Shown here: positions 46,753 to 57,549 of the stretch, piece by piece
Layout of the letters: each line of letters starts with the position of its first letter
Position numbering within the stretch: position 1 is the first letter of the stretch
Assembly (NCBI GenBank): GCA_963576725.1
Contig: OY755241.1
Span: 72,483,799-72,547,798 of the forward strand
DNA: 64,000 bases
Direction: 5' to 3'
Source of the DNA: Azorinus chamasolen
Lineage: Eukaryota; Mollusca; Bivalvia; Cardiida; Solecurtidae
Notes under the pieces: model-generated
The model's input: the letters and a program-made list of their open reading frames with translations, nothing else
Databases searched by the model: none
Told to the model about the DNA's origin: nothing
Translations under genes and position numbers: made by a program

Positions 46753-46926
46753 CAGTAGAACCTATCTTAAACGGCCAGCAAAATCATGTGTCTGTTTAGC
46801 AGACGGTAGCTTAATGCAGGTCCTATAGGAGCTTTCTGCATTCTGTTTACTCTGAATTAAGCAACCATCTGCTTTTAACACTCAACTCTTCGATAAATGA
46901 ATGGCCATTTAAGACAGACTCTACTG
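46753..46926 (+). mobile_element. C-family miniature element, 174 bp
   Basis: CAGTAGAACCTATCTTAAAC ... TTAAGACAGACTCTACTG with TA on both sides. The hairpin is shortened (gcttaatgcaggtcctatag, gagctttctgcattctg). Confidence 0.88.
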
Positions 46927-47103
46927 TATAGGTGTGCTCGTGCGGGTGTGACTTTAACTAGGTTATACTTTAATAAAAATGATGAACCATGAAAAAAGAT
47001 TTTTTTTATCTAACCATTTACTTAAAGCTTGAATGTTTTGGCAGTACATTATACCTCATGAATCTGATATTTTTAGAAAACGTTTGATACAAGTGACTGG
47101 CCT

Positions 47104-47316
47104 TAACCCTTACATCGCTGACTTTTCAAATGAACTATTCCAAAATTAAAACAGGTCAAGCTTATGGTGAATGTTTAGGGATTTTTCTAAAGAAAAGTGT
47201 AACATAACAAAGTGTGTAACCCCTAATGAGAGGGCTCTTCTAACAGCACTCTAATCTGGACCTACACTGTCTGTAAAGGGCATTAGTGACTCGGGTCCCG
47301 CACAGTAAGGGTAAAT
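47104..47316 (-). mobile_element. J-family element
   Basis: TTAACCCTTACATCGCTGAC ... gtcccgcacagtaagggtaa. Decayed hairpin with taacccctaatgagagggct and aatctggacctacactgtct at about 47215-47275. Confidence 0.6.
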
Positions 47317-47346
47317 ACAAGATAGGTGTCAGACTCACACCTTACG

Positions 47347-47567
47347 TTAACCCTTTCGCTGTCAAACTCTGCCGTCTGCTAACTTTCTCGTCTGCTACAA
47401 ATTTTCATTCTTTTGATTTTCTTCATTTTTGTTTAAAAAACATAGTCACAGTAACAAACAGTTTGGATCCTGATGAGACGCCGAGTTACTCGGCGTCTCG
47501 TCTGGATCCAAACTGTTTGCATAGGTACATGTAATCATAGATCCGGCATTGCCAGTGAAAGGGTTAA
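47347..47567 (+). mobile_element. B-family TTAA element, full length
   Basis: 221 bp, TTAACCCTTTCGCTGTCAA ... GCCAGTGAAAGGGTTAA. Hairpin arms 47455-47485 and 47489-47519 (caaacagtttggatcctgat), loop tta, apex ccgagttactcgg. Its right TTAA is shared with the next element. Confidence 0.92.
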
Positions 47568-47807
47568 CCCTTTCCTTCATATTAATGCCCTGTCATGCCT
47601 TTACAAACAGAGAAGACCCAAATCAGTCGGCTCCTATTGGAGCTGTCTGATCAGGGCCTGCTCTGTTTGCCTATATAATAATGATAGATCTGACTACAGC
47701 TCCTACCAAGACCAAAACCTCCATATGTCATTATAAACATTGAGCCAATTTAATACTCATGATGCCATTATTTCGTACATGAATATTTAAACAAGGTAAA
47801 GGGTTAA
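47564..47807 (+). mobile_element. A'-type TTAA element, middle of a three-element chain
   Basis: TTAACCCTTTCCTTCATATT ... ggtaaagggTTAA. Hairpin 47604-47670, apex ggctcctattggagct. Confidence 0.88.
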
Positions 47808-48036
47808 CCCTTTCCTGATTGTATATTTGTTCCAAATGTCAATACCTACTGAATATTCATGCACAAAATTGTTATAATGAAATATTGAAGGTGGAACATT
47901 GTAGCCATTTTAGAAAGTAAAGTTCCATTAGCAAACAGAGCAGACCCTGATCAGACGGCTCCTATAGGACTCGTCTGATCTGGGTCTACTCTGTTTGCAA
48001 ATGCGTGAAAACACGTTTATATGAGGGAAAGGGTTA
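47804..48036 (-). mobile_element. A-family TTAA element, third in the chain
   Basis: TTAACCCTTTCCTGATTG ... gagggaaagggtta (last base now g). Hairpin 47931-47998 (gcaaacagagcagaccctga), apex ggctcctataggac. Confidence 0.88.
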
Positions 48037-48229
48037 GATGTAGTACCAGCGAAGTTTACTGTAAGTAAAAGTTCAGCAAATCGAAGTTTAAACCGACCTC
48101 AAGTTTAAAGTAGTTTCAGGTTTAACGCTTTCGCTACCACGGCCTTTTTTATCAGTAAAATGAGTTGTCTGCTTCAATTTTAAGTTTTCATTTTCCTTCA
48201 TTATTGTTTAAAACCTAATCATACTATGA

Positions 48230-48291
48230 CACTGTTTGGGTCTTGTTCAGACATCGAGTGTTTCGGTGTCTTATCTGAACTGTTTTACTGG
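48230..48291. repeat. Decayed B hairpin
   Basis: cactgtttgggtcttgttca ... tcggtgtcttatctgaactg, next to ttaacgctttcgct (48122). Confidence 0.5.
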
Positions 48292-48356
48292 GTCATCGAG
48301 AGTTCGCCACTGTCATCAAAATCATTAAATATATCACCGACCTACATCTGCATGTA

Positions 48357-48560
48357 CATTAAAACCTCTCTATAACGGCAACTGAATTGTGTTAATTAGT
48401 TGGTATTTGGGCCAGGTGACCGTTTAAAGCAGGGTGAAAGTAAAACAGAACGCTCCTATAGGAGCGTTCTGTTTTACTTTCACCTTGCTTTAAGCAGCCA
48501 CCTGCCTTTAACCCAAAATAATTGATGTCATTTAGTGGCCGTTATAGAGAGGTTTTACTG
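48357..48560 (+). mobile_element. C-like CAGT/TA element with loopless palindrome
   Basis: cattaaaacctctctataac ... gttatagagaggttttactg, TA on both sides. Hairpin arms 48423-48458 and 48459-48494 match at 35 of 36 positions with no loop; apex cgctcctataggagcg. Confidence 0.9.
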
Positions 48561-48648
48561 TATTTTTTTTTTTCATTTTTAAGTCAGTCAAAGGTTATTC
48601 GTATCTTATCACCAAATAATTACAGCAGCTGTATAAAATTTACATATA

Positions 48649-48746
48649 TTAACCCTTACGGTGCGGGACCGAGTCACTAATGCCATTTGCAAACAATGTA
48701 GACCCGGATGAGAGGGATCCCTCTCATCAGGATCTGTACTGTTTGT
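48649..48746 (+). mobile_element. J-family element, left part with hairpin
   Basis: TTAACCCTTACGGTGCGGGA, then hairpin gcaaacaatgtagacccgga / aggatctgtactgtttgt around a perfect gatgagagggatccctctcatc-type core (48710-48731, given here only by its ends). Right terminus not resolved. Confidence 0.7.
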
Positions 48747-48967
48747 TATATTACAATTTTCATTAAAACGTCCCTGAGTAATCACTCAGCTCTACCTGTT
48801 TTAATTGTAGAATAGTCTATTTGAAAAGTAAGCGTTGAAAATGTTAAGTACTTTTTCACTGCTTGTATTGAAACGTGATATTTTCAAAAATTTAAAGTGA
48901 AACAAAATACTGAATGGGTGTACAGTTTAAATTTTTAGCCTACTAAGGGCGGATGAGTGAATACATA

Positions 48968-49034
48968 TGCAAGCAGTTTAGATCCAGATAAGACACCGAG
49001 CAACTCTGCGTCTCGTCAGGATCCATACTGTTTG
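48968..49034. repeat. B-family hairpin
   Basis: gcaagcagtttagatccaga ... caggatccatactgtttg, apex ccgagcaactctg. Confidence 0.7.
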
Positions 49035-49212
49035 ACACCCTGGTTGCATTTTGGTTTACAAATTGATTATAGCTTGAGATTTGAAAATTTAGTAGGTGAA
49101 CAATTCTGTAAAAATAATTTGCTCAGCAGGCTAAAGGTTAATGAATATCTGCATTAGGTTTCAGCAAGTAGGTCAGATGAAGTTATATTTTTAAACTAAA
49201 GGAATGTTACTA

Positions 49213-49614
49213 CACTAGAACCTGTCTTAAACGGCCATTCATTTTTTAACATATGAGTCTTAAACAGCAGATGGTTGCTTTAACGCATTACACCCTAATG
49301 ACGCATTTTGCGCGTCTATAAAATTCACATTGTGAAACCATTGTGATAAATTGAGCATTTGCTCCTATATGGTTTCAATTAAAAAATTCAAAACATTTCA
49401 TTTTCTCTAGTTAATGCTCCTTTACGGTAGATTAATTCAAAAAGGTTGGATCTAAAAATAGCCTAAGAGATAATGAGTTAATGCAGGCCAAAAGTAATGC
49501 AAAAACTCCTATAAAATGTTTTTGCATTACTTTTGAGCTGCATTAATCTACCGCTTGCCTTACCGAACTATAAATAGACCTCAGTGGCATGGCCACTTCA
49601 GACAAGTTCTGCTG
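49213..49614 (+). mobile_element. C-family element split by an E-family element
   Basis: Outer ends cactagaacctgtcttaaac ... gacaagttctgctg. The hairpin right part resumes at 49482 (tgcaggccaaaagtaatgca). Confidence 0.8.
49280..49481 (+). mobile_element. E-family TTAA element nested in the C element
   Basis: TTAA at both borders, sitting exactly at the TTAA of the C motif gcTTAAtgcagg. Body gaaaccattgtgataaattg, gagcatttgctcc, tctctagttaatgctccttt. The second hairpin arm is mostly lost. Confidence 0.82.
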
Positions 49615-49659
49615 CAAAACGAGTGTGACAACATTTGGTGACCTGTTACTCTAGTGAGT

Positions 49660-49870
49660 AGGCAACGTTATAAGATGCCATCTGTCTCAGATGTGTCATC
49701 GTTATAAGATGGCATCTGTCTAATATGTGTCAACATTATAAAATTCTATATGTCTTAGATGCGTCAACGTTATAAGATGCCATCTATAGTAGATGTGTCA
49801 ACGTTATAAAATGCCATCTGTCTAAGATGTGTCAACGTTGTAAGATGCGTTCTGTCTCAGATGTGTCCAC
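49660..49870 (+). repeat. 36-bp minisatellite
   Basis: Six diverged copies of acgttataagatgccatctg tctcagatgtgtca. Confidence 0.88.
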
Positions 49871-50212
49871 AATACATGTACGTCCTATAAGACCACGGAC
49901 ATATATCTTAATTACCTTATGTATTCGGACAGAAAAAAACTTGTGCAAATAGTGAAGACCCATGTCAAACGGCGTCTGAATGAACCTGTGCTATTTGTTA
50001 CTATGCCAATCTAATTTTATTTTGTCAACATGGTTTCAAACTGATTTGATCAGTTTACAAACCAAGGAAGAGGGACGATTACGTTTCGAATATTTGAAAT
50101 AAAATTGGATATACGCATGTTCTTCAAAGCAATCAATGAAATGATCATTTGCAACTATCCAGAAAACCAATTATATTTCTTATACGTAGGCCAATAGTAA
50201 TGCAATCGTGTA

Positions 50213-50424
50213 CAGCAGAACATGTCCTGGGCGGCCATTTATTTATTAAACGCAGGAGTGTAAAACAAATAGATGGTTGCTTAATGCAGAAGAAACGTAT
50301 TGCAGAAAGCTCCTGTATGAGCTTTTTGCATTACTTTTGACCTGCACTAAGCTACCATCTGTCCTACAGATCCATACATGTAATTAGGCCTGTTTTTGTT
50401 GACCGCTTAAGACAGGTTCTACTG
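50213..50424 (+). mobile_element. C-family miniature element
   Basis: cagcagaacatgtcctgggc ... gcttaagacaggttctactg. Hairpin 50279-50353 with apex agctcctgtatgagct. Confidence 0.85.
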
Positions 50425-50444
50425 TATAATATAATCAACTGCTT

Positions 50445-50720
50445 ACCAATGCAAATAGTAACTCGATGTCTCATCTGTAATTACCAATGCAAATAGTAAC
50501 TCGATGTCTCATCTGTAATTACCAATGCAAATAGTAACTCGATGTCTCATCTGTAATTACCAATGCAAATAGTAACTCGATGTCTCATCTGTAATTACCA
50601 ATGCAAATAGTAACTCGATGTCTCATCTGTAATTACCAATGCAAATAGGAACTCGCTGTCTCATCTGTAATTACCAATGCAAATAGTAACTCGATGTCTC
50701 ATCTGAATCTCAACTGTTTG
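50445..50720 (+). repeat. 38-bp tandem repeat, 7 copies, derived from a B hairpin
   Basis: Unit accaatgcaaatagtaactc gatgtctcatctgtaatt starts at 50445, 50483, 50521, 50559, 50597, 50635 and 50673, nearly identical. The last copy runs on into ctgaatctcaactgtttg, the B-hairpin end, and the unit's taactcgatgtctcatctg is the B apex and right arm. Confidence 0.93.
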
Positions 50721-50757
50721 TTACTGTAGTAATGGTTTTAAAATCAAAGTTAGAACA

Positions 50758-50955
50758 TTAACCGTTTCAGCGCCAAATTTCTAATTGTCGTCTGCAAACC
50801 AATTTTGTTAAATCATTCGGTAAATTAAGGAAACGAGATAAATAAATACAAATTTCAAAGAAAGATCAGACGCCGCCTTTTCAAGGCGGCGTCTGATCTG
50901 GGACTGCACTATTTTTCGTGGTGCATTTTTGCGACATTGGCGGTGAAAGGGTTAA
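50758..50955 (+). mobile_element. F-family TTAA element
   Basis: TTAACCGTTTCAGCGCC ... GGCGGTGAAAGGGTTAA. Hairpin 50863-50899 (17-bp perfect arms agatcagacgccgcctt, loop ttc); the base of the left arm is lost. Confidence 0.88.
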
Positions 50956-51261
50956 ATAAACAAAGCTTATAGCAGAAGACAAGTCCGTAGTAGACACTAC
51001 TTGGCAAGTTGGCAGTGATATAGTTAAATGTCTGACCTACATACACCTATCGGTATACAACTATCACTTTGATTATGATTCACATGTATTGTGACTTTTT
51101 AAGGTGGTTCTTAATTTCATCACTTAGGCAATACGTCTTCATTACTGACATATCTCCCTATACTATTCGTATGCATATACTTTAGTTTCTTTCACCGAGT
51201 ATAACTTCAAATCTGAAACAAATATAAACCATTACAATCTTGCCCGCTTCATATTTTGAAT

Positions 51262-51354
51262 TTGGATTCATTCTCAAGTATCTGATTGGTCAGAATTTGA
51301 GTTTGATCAAATTCAGACCAATTAGGTGCTTGAAAATGAGCTTAGACTCACGCA
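51262..51354. repeat. G-family hairpin
   Basis: tttggattcattctcaagta ... gcttgaaaatgagcttagac, inner ctgattggtcagaattt / aaattcagaccaatta. Confidence 0.7.
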
Positions 51355-51525
51355 GAACGTTTTACAATCACGCAGCTTGATAAATGAAACATATTGGGAT
51401 TCGATGAAACACAGAGTAACTCGGTGACTCAGTAGGACCTGAGCTGTTTGACACTCGATCAACAGTTCCTCAAAAGCTTGATCGAAATGCACCAGATCAA
51501 AAAAAGAACTGATACTATTTTCAAA

Positions 51526-51751
51526 CAATGCACTGGGGTCAACTACATATTATTATCAAAATGTTTTGCTACGACAATTTATATGAGTATTTTAATAAAT
51601 TTGTTTTCCTACGAAGGCAACTTTGTTATCGTAGGAAAACATTTCCCAATTGATACACTGGCTTCCTAGGAAAACAAATCTATTAAAATACCAATATAAA
51701 TTGTCGTAGCAAAACATGTGATAATAATACGTAGTTGGCCCCAGTGCAATG
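51526..51751. mobile_element. K-family foldback, 90-bp arms
   Basis: Left arm 51526-51616 (caatgcactggggtcaacta, tgttttgctacgacaattta, ttgttttcctacgaag) and right arm 51663-51751 are inverted with few mismatches. The 46-bp centre holds another inverted piece of the inner arm (atcgtaggaaaaca). Confidence 0.88.
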
Positions 51752-51769
51752 GGTAAGGGTTAAATGTGG

Positions 51770-53590
51770 CATGATACAGGTCAGCTACAGCCTGTGCCAT
51801 ACAAGTGCTGATTGATAAGTCGAGAGCTTTGTATTGAAGGAGTTAAGCAGGGGTGTCCTTTTTCTGCCCTACTATTCCCTAACTATTAAAGGCTGTGTGC
51901 CCGAAGACTGATGTCATGTGGTAAGTTTATGCCAAAGAGGTAGCACCCTTAAGTCAACAAGGTACTTGATTGGTGTGTACGCGAGTGTGTGTGTGTGTGT
52001 GTGTGTGGGGGGGGTTATTAATATTATTTTTTTCAAATCATTGTTTACGCAGGGGATTCTCTCATTGCAATTTCTTGTTTAGACCAAACACCAGTCTTTT
52101 CAAATACAAAGTGATTAATAAACTAATTCGTCATTCATACATTTATCTTGTGGTATCCGAATTTCGTGAATGCTCGGATGCATGCAACAGTAATTAAAAC
52201 TAAAATGTTCAGACCTAGACATTCACTTACACATCTTTAAGGAGCATAGCTGAATCCAAATATAGTTCAAACACCGTGGCTATAGGGGTCTGGGGGCTTG
52301 CTCCCCTGGGAAATTTTAGAATTGAGTGGTTTCAAAATGTGACTTTTACAGAGGCGTCAATAGGAGGAGTGGGTTAAATCTTACATGACAAGACAGAACA
52401 TTTATCAAAGTCTATCCCTACTTGGCCTTCGAGTGTTGTTCCATTTTGGCCATACTAGTTAATGTTTTCACCTATCATTGATGTTACACACGTGCGTAAA
52501 TGCGTGTCGCTAGCTACGCCCCTGTCTTTAGAAGTTGGCTTGTAGTCTTTGCGACTGACGTTGAAATGTTCCACTGCGAGCGCACTTCTTCACTGCGAGA
52601 AATGGTGTGCAGTTTGTGAGGCTCACAAAACGGGCAGTTTTTATGCAGATTTTTTTCTCCTTACCGTTGCACCATTTATAAAGTTTATTTTGATTGCTAT
52701 TGCAATAACAAGCAGCATATCACTTCCCTGAACTACTTTCGTATGGCATTATAACTTATTATTCTATACAAATTCCTAAAATATCGGTCAAAAAACAAAT
52801 CCATACAATCTAAAATCTTTATTTATCAGCAAAACTTAACAGTACCATAATGACGGAATGTATTCAATTAATTTTGTAATCATTGTTATTTGCAGATTCG
52901 TCAAAACCGAAAGTAGCGCAATAGTAGATGTGGATACTCTGCCATTTGTGCCTTCTAAAAGTTTCCTCATTTGCTATTGCACAACCTACATTTTAATTCT
53001 AGACCAATGGCATTTTCATGATAAACATGAGGTGTCAGTTTATTTTCCTCGCACTAACATAAGGGAACGATTATAAGTAAATTTTAGCCGTAAAATACCG
53101 CACACCACGCAAGCTATTTGCCGAGCAGTCTTCATAACAGTAACATATATTACTATTCGCCGTACACATCGGAAGCTATTCGCCGTACAATATTCATACC
53201 ACGTTTTTATCTATTCGCCGTACACACACCTTGTTTTTCTTTTATAAAATTCAACGCCAATTTCGATCGTATTCTGAAATCAACGCTGGCATAACATGTA
53301 TTGGCTGTGTGATGACAAGGAATGTGTGAAATCGTGTGTTGGATGATTAGAAAAGCGACTGCGAACACGTTTTTGACCTCTTCGCTGCTATCTCGGTTGT
53401 ACTAATCCGAGAATAATGTACCCAAAATGATTTACATACGTGAATTTGAATTGATCAGAAACCATGTAATCATTTGTTGATCTACCTACCAGTAATTTCA
53501 AACATTGCAATGCTAGAATATGTCATAATCTATATAAATATATCGAATTACTAATTCACAGTCAATGAACTTTCGCTTCACTTAGTAGTT
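51770..53590. other. No gene supported; repeat fragments and a (GT)n run
   Basis: (GT)n then G-run at 51985-52013. A dispersed-repeat fragment with 'ggggtctgggggcttgctcc' lies near 52285-52320. Short frames at 52549-52731 and 52858-53076 show no motif. 'ttcgccgtacac' repeats occur near 53156, 53190 and 53216. Confidence 0.45.
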
Positions 53591-53659
53591 TTACCTAGCT
53601 ATTTCCGGAGTTGTTGACAGACAGTGATACTAGGACGCAGTGATTGCCTGCATATTTAT

Positions 53660-53920
53660 AGAAGAAATTGCGAACATGATCACGTGTTCTAGTCTTGCAC
53701 GTCGATACAGGAGGAACATGTGCAACTTTTAGTTTGGGTGTTTGATCACACGTTCCAGTTGTATACGTAAATGGAGGGGGCATTGTGCAAAATTTAGTTT
53801 CAGCTGTATACGTCAATTCAGGGTGGGTGCAAATTTTGGTTTGGGTGTATGATTACGCGTTGTTGATAGAGGGGGGGGGGGGTGTTGCCAGTCTTAGTTT
53901 GGGTCTATGATTATGCAACG
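53660..53920 (+). repeat. Diverged 75-bp tandem repeat with a G run
   Basis: Four units of the type gtgcaactttt agtttgggtgtttgatcaca cgtt; a run of 13 G near 53869-53881. Confidence 0.7.
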
Positions 53921-54269
53921 TCATCGAACGTTTTATTATTACAATTTGAATACTTATTCTGCTGTAAAAAGAATTCATTAATTCATTCACTCGACATCTC
54001 ATCTTGATCCAAAATGTTTGCAAATGTGTGAGTCATGTTAAATGTTAAAGGTCTACTATCGAGAAATTAAGCTTACTGAATCTGTCGATTGAAACTTGTG
54101 GATTTTTATTCGATTTTAAAGCCCACTGAGTCAAACTATATACAGAATGTAGGGCCGATACTATTGGCCAGTATTAACGATCAGCGTTATTTTCAAAGGG
54201 TAATGATAAGTGCGCTGATGTTGTCCAGGATATTCTTGCACTGGAATTCTCACCGGGAGCATATTGCCT

Positions 54270-54522
54270 TTAAACCTTTACTCCATAAATGCACCTTTCT
54301 ATGCCTTTGCAAACAAAGTAGATCCAGATCAGACGGCTCCTATAGGAGCCATCTGATCAGGGTTTGCCTTGTTTGCTTATGAAATAATATAGATTTCACT
54401 ATACAGTTTCTGCCATGATCAAAACGGCTTGTTACCATGTGTAATTATAAGAAATAAACTAAATGATAGTCATAATGTCATCATTTCTTCCATAATGATA
54501 AATTAACGGAGTAAAGGGTTAA
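54270..54522 (+). mobile_element. A'-family TTAA element, full length
   Basis: 253 bp: TTAAACCTTTACTCCATAAA ... acggagtaaagggTTAA. Hairpin 54308-54377 (gcaaacaaagtagatccaga), apex ggctcctataggagcc. A decayed B hairpin follows at 54590-54670. Confidence 0.9.
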
Positions 54523-54798
54523 AGAGCAATTTCAATTGTACAGTTGTATTGACCCATGTTCGGATGACAGCGGCACAAGTCGTATTTGCAAACACCTTGG
54601 ACCCAGATGAGACGCTGGGTAACTTGGCCTCTCACTAGGATTATAGCTTATTGACACTCGGTCTGTCATTTCTCAAGTTTCTCACGTGGTATGACACTCG
54701 GCCAATAGTTTCTCAAAAGCTTGATCGAATTTGAAATATTCAAAATTGAACCAGATTCAAATTTGAGTAGACGTTTTTACGGCGCGGAAATGTAATGT

Positions 54799-55034
54799 TT
54801 AACCCTCTCCTCCATAAAAACGCCTCTTAACGCTTTCTAAGCCTCTGTAAAGGTCACTTTTTGAAACCATTGTGATAAATAGAGCATTTGCTCCTAAGGA
54901 GCAAATGCTCTATTTATCACAATGGTTTCTGAACTACAAAAATCTAAAAAATCCTTTTCTCTAGTTAATGCTCCTTTTGGGTAGATTCATTCAAAGAGGT
55001 TGGGTCTAAAATAGTTTATGGAGGAATGTGTTAA
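54799..55034 (+). mobile_element. E-family TTAA element with perfect 33-bp hairpin
   Basis: TTAACCCTCTCCTCCATAAA ... atggaggaatgtgTTAA. Arms 54863-54895 and 54897-54929 are exact inverted copies with one loop base; apex ttgctcctaaggagcaa. Its right TTAA begins the next B element. Confidence 0.93.
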
Positions 55035-55246
55035 TTCATTCAGTGCCACGAAGACAGGTCTGTGATACCATATACAAACAGTTTGGATCCAGATGAGACG
55101 CTGAGTAACGCGGCGTCTCATCTGGATCCAAACTGTTTGACTGTATGTTTATCGGTTAACTCGTATAAAGTTGAACAGGCACCCACTAAAAAACTGGAAG
55201 CAGGGGAAAATGTGTCCAGCAGACGACAATGCTGGCACTGAAAGGG
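55031..55246 (+). mobile_element. B-family element adjoining the E element
   Basis: TTAATTCATTCAGTGCC ... ggcactgaaagggtt. Hairpin arms 55075-55105 and 55109-55139 (caaacagtttggatccagat) match at 29 of 31, loop taa. Confidence 0.88.
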
Positions 55247-55493
55247 TTCAGGACAAAAACTGTAACCGACGAAATAGTTATCAATAAGCTAACGATACTG
55301 GAATTCTCACCTGAAGTATATTACCTTTTTAACCCTTTACTCCATAAATACTCGTTCTGTGCAATTCTAAATAGTAAATAATTATTTTACTCATAAATAT
55401 GTATTATTACTGCTGACATAAGAATTATTGTACCATGCATTGGATGTCGTGTTCTAAAAGATTTGTTATTACTTTTTTATAGTAATAATATTC

Positions 55494-55560
55494 AAACTGT
55501 GTGTATCCGGATCAGAATATATCTAAATTATATGTCAGATCTGGATCCAAACTGTGTGAT
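55494..55560. repeat. Diverged B-like hairpin
   Basis: caaactgtgtgtatccggat ... cagatctggatccaaactgt; the base motif is CAAACTGTGTG, not CAAACAG. Confidence 0.65.
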
Positions 55561-55689
55561 TACAAATACTCAGTTCTATTTTAGGTATGTGTGAGAGTTT
55601 GATCTATATATATATTTATGTTTATTTTCTGTGTTTTATAATATTTACCATAGTACAAGGGCGCTAAAGATATATTTAATCGGAGTTAA

Positions 55690-55845
55690 AGATACCACGG
55701 GCGCTCAATATATGTTTACCATTGAGCATGTGTGTTAAAGATAACATGGGCGTTAAATATATGTTTACCATTGAGCATTGTGTTAAAGATAACATGGGCG
55801 TTAAATATATGTTTACCATTGAGCATTGTGTTAAAGGTATACATC
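55690..55845 (+). repeat. 48-bp tandem repeat, 3 copies
   Basis: gataacatgggcgttaaata tatgtttaccattgagcatt gtgttaaa; restarts at about 55690, 55740 and 55788. Confidence 0.92.
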
Positions 55846-56220
55846 GGAGTTTGATTTTAGAAACAATACTTAAAAAAATACTTCCAAAACATACCTAAGC
55901 GTGGTTAAACAGTACTTTTTCCACTGGAATTTTCATTTTTTAATTTAAGTATTATACAAATATGCGTGGCAATGTTTAACACAAGCTCGGGAAAATCTGA
56001 CTATGTAGGAAAATAGCTAGTTTCGCTCCAGAATTAAATATTTATATGTTTATAATTACAAAGTCTCGTCTTATAATAAATTTCACAGGCCTTTTAGTGA
56101 TGTTTTATCTTGCTTATACGTTTCATGAATATAAGTTATTGAGTAATTTGGCAATATCAACACGGCTACGAGCAAACTTGTGATTACATGTACATGCACA
56201 ATAAAACAAACTAAGCGTCC

Positions 56221-56345
56221 ACCAAACGAGGTCGTATAGACAGGTGATAGCTTGATGCAGAACGATTGTTATGCAGATAGCTCATACATGAGCTTGCGTT
56301 ACGTTTGTCCTGCATTAAGCAACTATCTGCCTTAATGGACGCGTG
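56221..56345 (+). repeat. C-type hairpin relic
   Basis: gatagcttgatgcagaacga ... cctgcattaagcaactatct, apex agctcatacatgagct. Inverted cgaggtcgtatagaca / tgcc-type ends are weak. A second inverted pair (ttattcgggt...aaatactta) lies at 56535-56850. Confidence 0.6.
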
Positions 56346-57006
56346 TGTTTATACATTAAAGTGACTGTAATGTGCAATGTATTTTCAACATGTCTAAAAT
56401 TACATAAATCATTTGTTGATATGTTGAAAAATGTATATTACAAGAAACAAATCGAATAAACTATGAAGAAAACAAAAGTTTCATTTGTTTGATATGGGAT
56501 ACACCCATGTTTTAGCCAATGTATTACATGTAGTACAAATGTATTTATTCGGGTTGCGTTTAAGTTTCGTAACTGTTCGAAATAGGCCAATTATATTTTG
56601 TCAGAAATACTTAAATAGCTTCTATCTAATATTTCGACCAATACGGGTCTTTAATACGGGTCTTTATCAAAGATAGTCATGTCAAAAAATACTCGTCACA
56701 TTTTAGGTACATGCATTGAACCATAAAATCAAAGAGAATATGGCTGAATGCATGTACCAAAATGTTACGTGTATTTTGACATGACAATATTCGATAAAGG
56801 CCCGTGGTGGTCGAACTATTAGATAAAACTGACTTAAGTATTTCTGTATAATCTTAATTCCCTTTTTGGAATTTTATCTCCATTGTATATTTTGTCGTAC
56901 AAAAAAATCACAAGCACCGATATAAATGGTTCACTTTGTATCCAATTGTCATTTTCAATATAAGTTCAAGTGTATGTTTATTGTAGAGACTGCCACTATA
57001 AAACTA

Positions 57007-57260
57007 TTAACCCTTCTCTTGCTGAATTTTATATAAAAAAAGTTCTTCTTCTTTACCCATGCCCTGTTGTATGATTACACAGATCTTCACTGTCTGCAAT
57101 TATTTCTCTGTGCAATCACTGCTGTGAAGTGCACTGGTTGCACAATCAATTTGTAAATAGTGCAGACCCTGATGAGACAGCTCCTGCCGGAGCTGTCTCA
57201 TCTGGGTCTTCACTATTTACAGGTAGGTACAATGTACTTTGGCGTGGGTATTTAGGTTAA
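57007..57260 (+). mobile_element. D-family TTAA element with intact hairpin
   Basis: TTAACCCTTCTCTTGCTGAA ... gggtatttaggTTAA. Hairpin arms 57153-57184 and 57189-57220 (gtaaatagtgcagaccctga) match at 30 of 32, apex agctcctgccggagct. Confidence 0.92.
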
Positions 57261-57549
57261 CTACTGCAAACTGACTGCATATACAGTGAGATCCTTAAAG
57301 TTCGAACATTTAGATACCTTGAAGTAAGTCCATTAACAGAACAGAACATATCCTTATTCAACGTGTACAAGCATGTACATTGTTGTTATAAATACATATA
57401 CATAGCATATGTCACATAGGTCAAACGATCTGTCAGAGTGACAGTATATTAAAATTTCAATCAGTTTAGTTATGTGCAAAATCTTTACTTGAAAGGAAAC
57501 TGACATTTGCGTTGTGCATAAAGTGCTGACTATTCAGATTTGAGATGAC

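Noticed and set aside
50445..50720. CRISPR-like array of 38-bp units
   Set aside because: No unique spacers; it is a direct tandem repeat in animal DNA derived from a hairpin.
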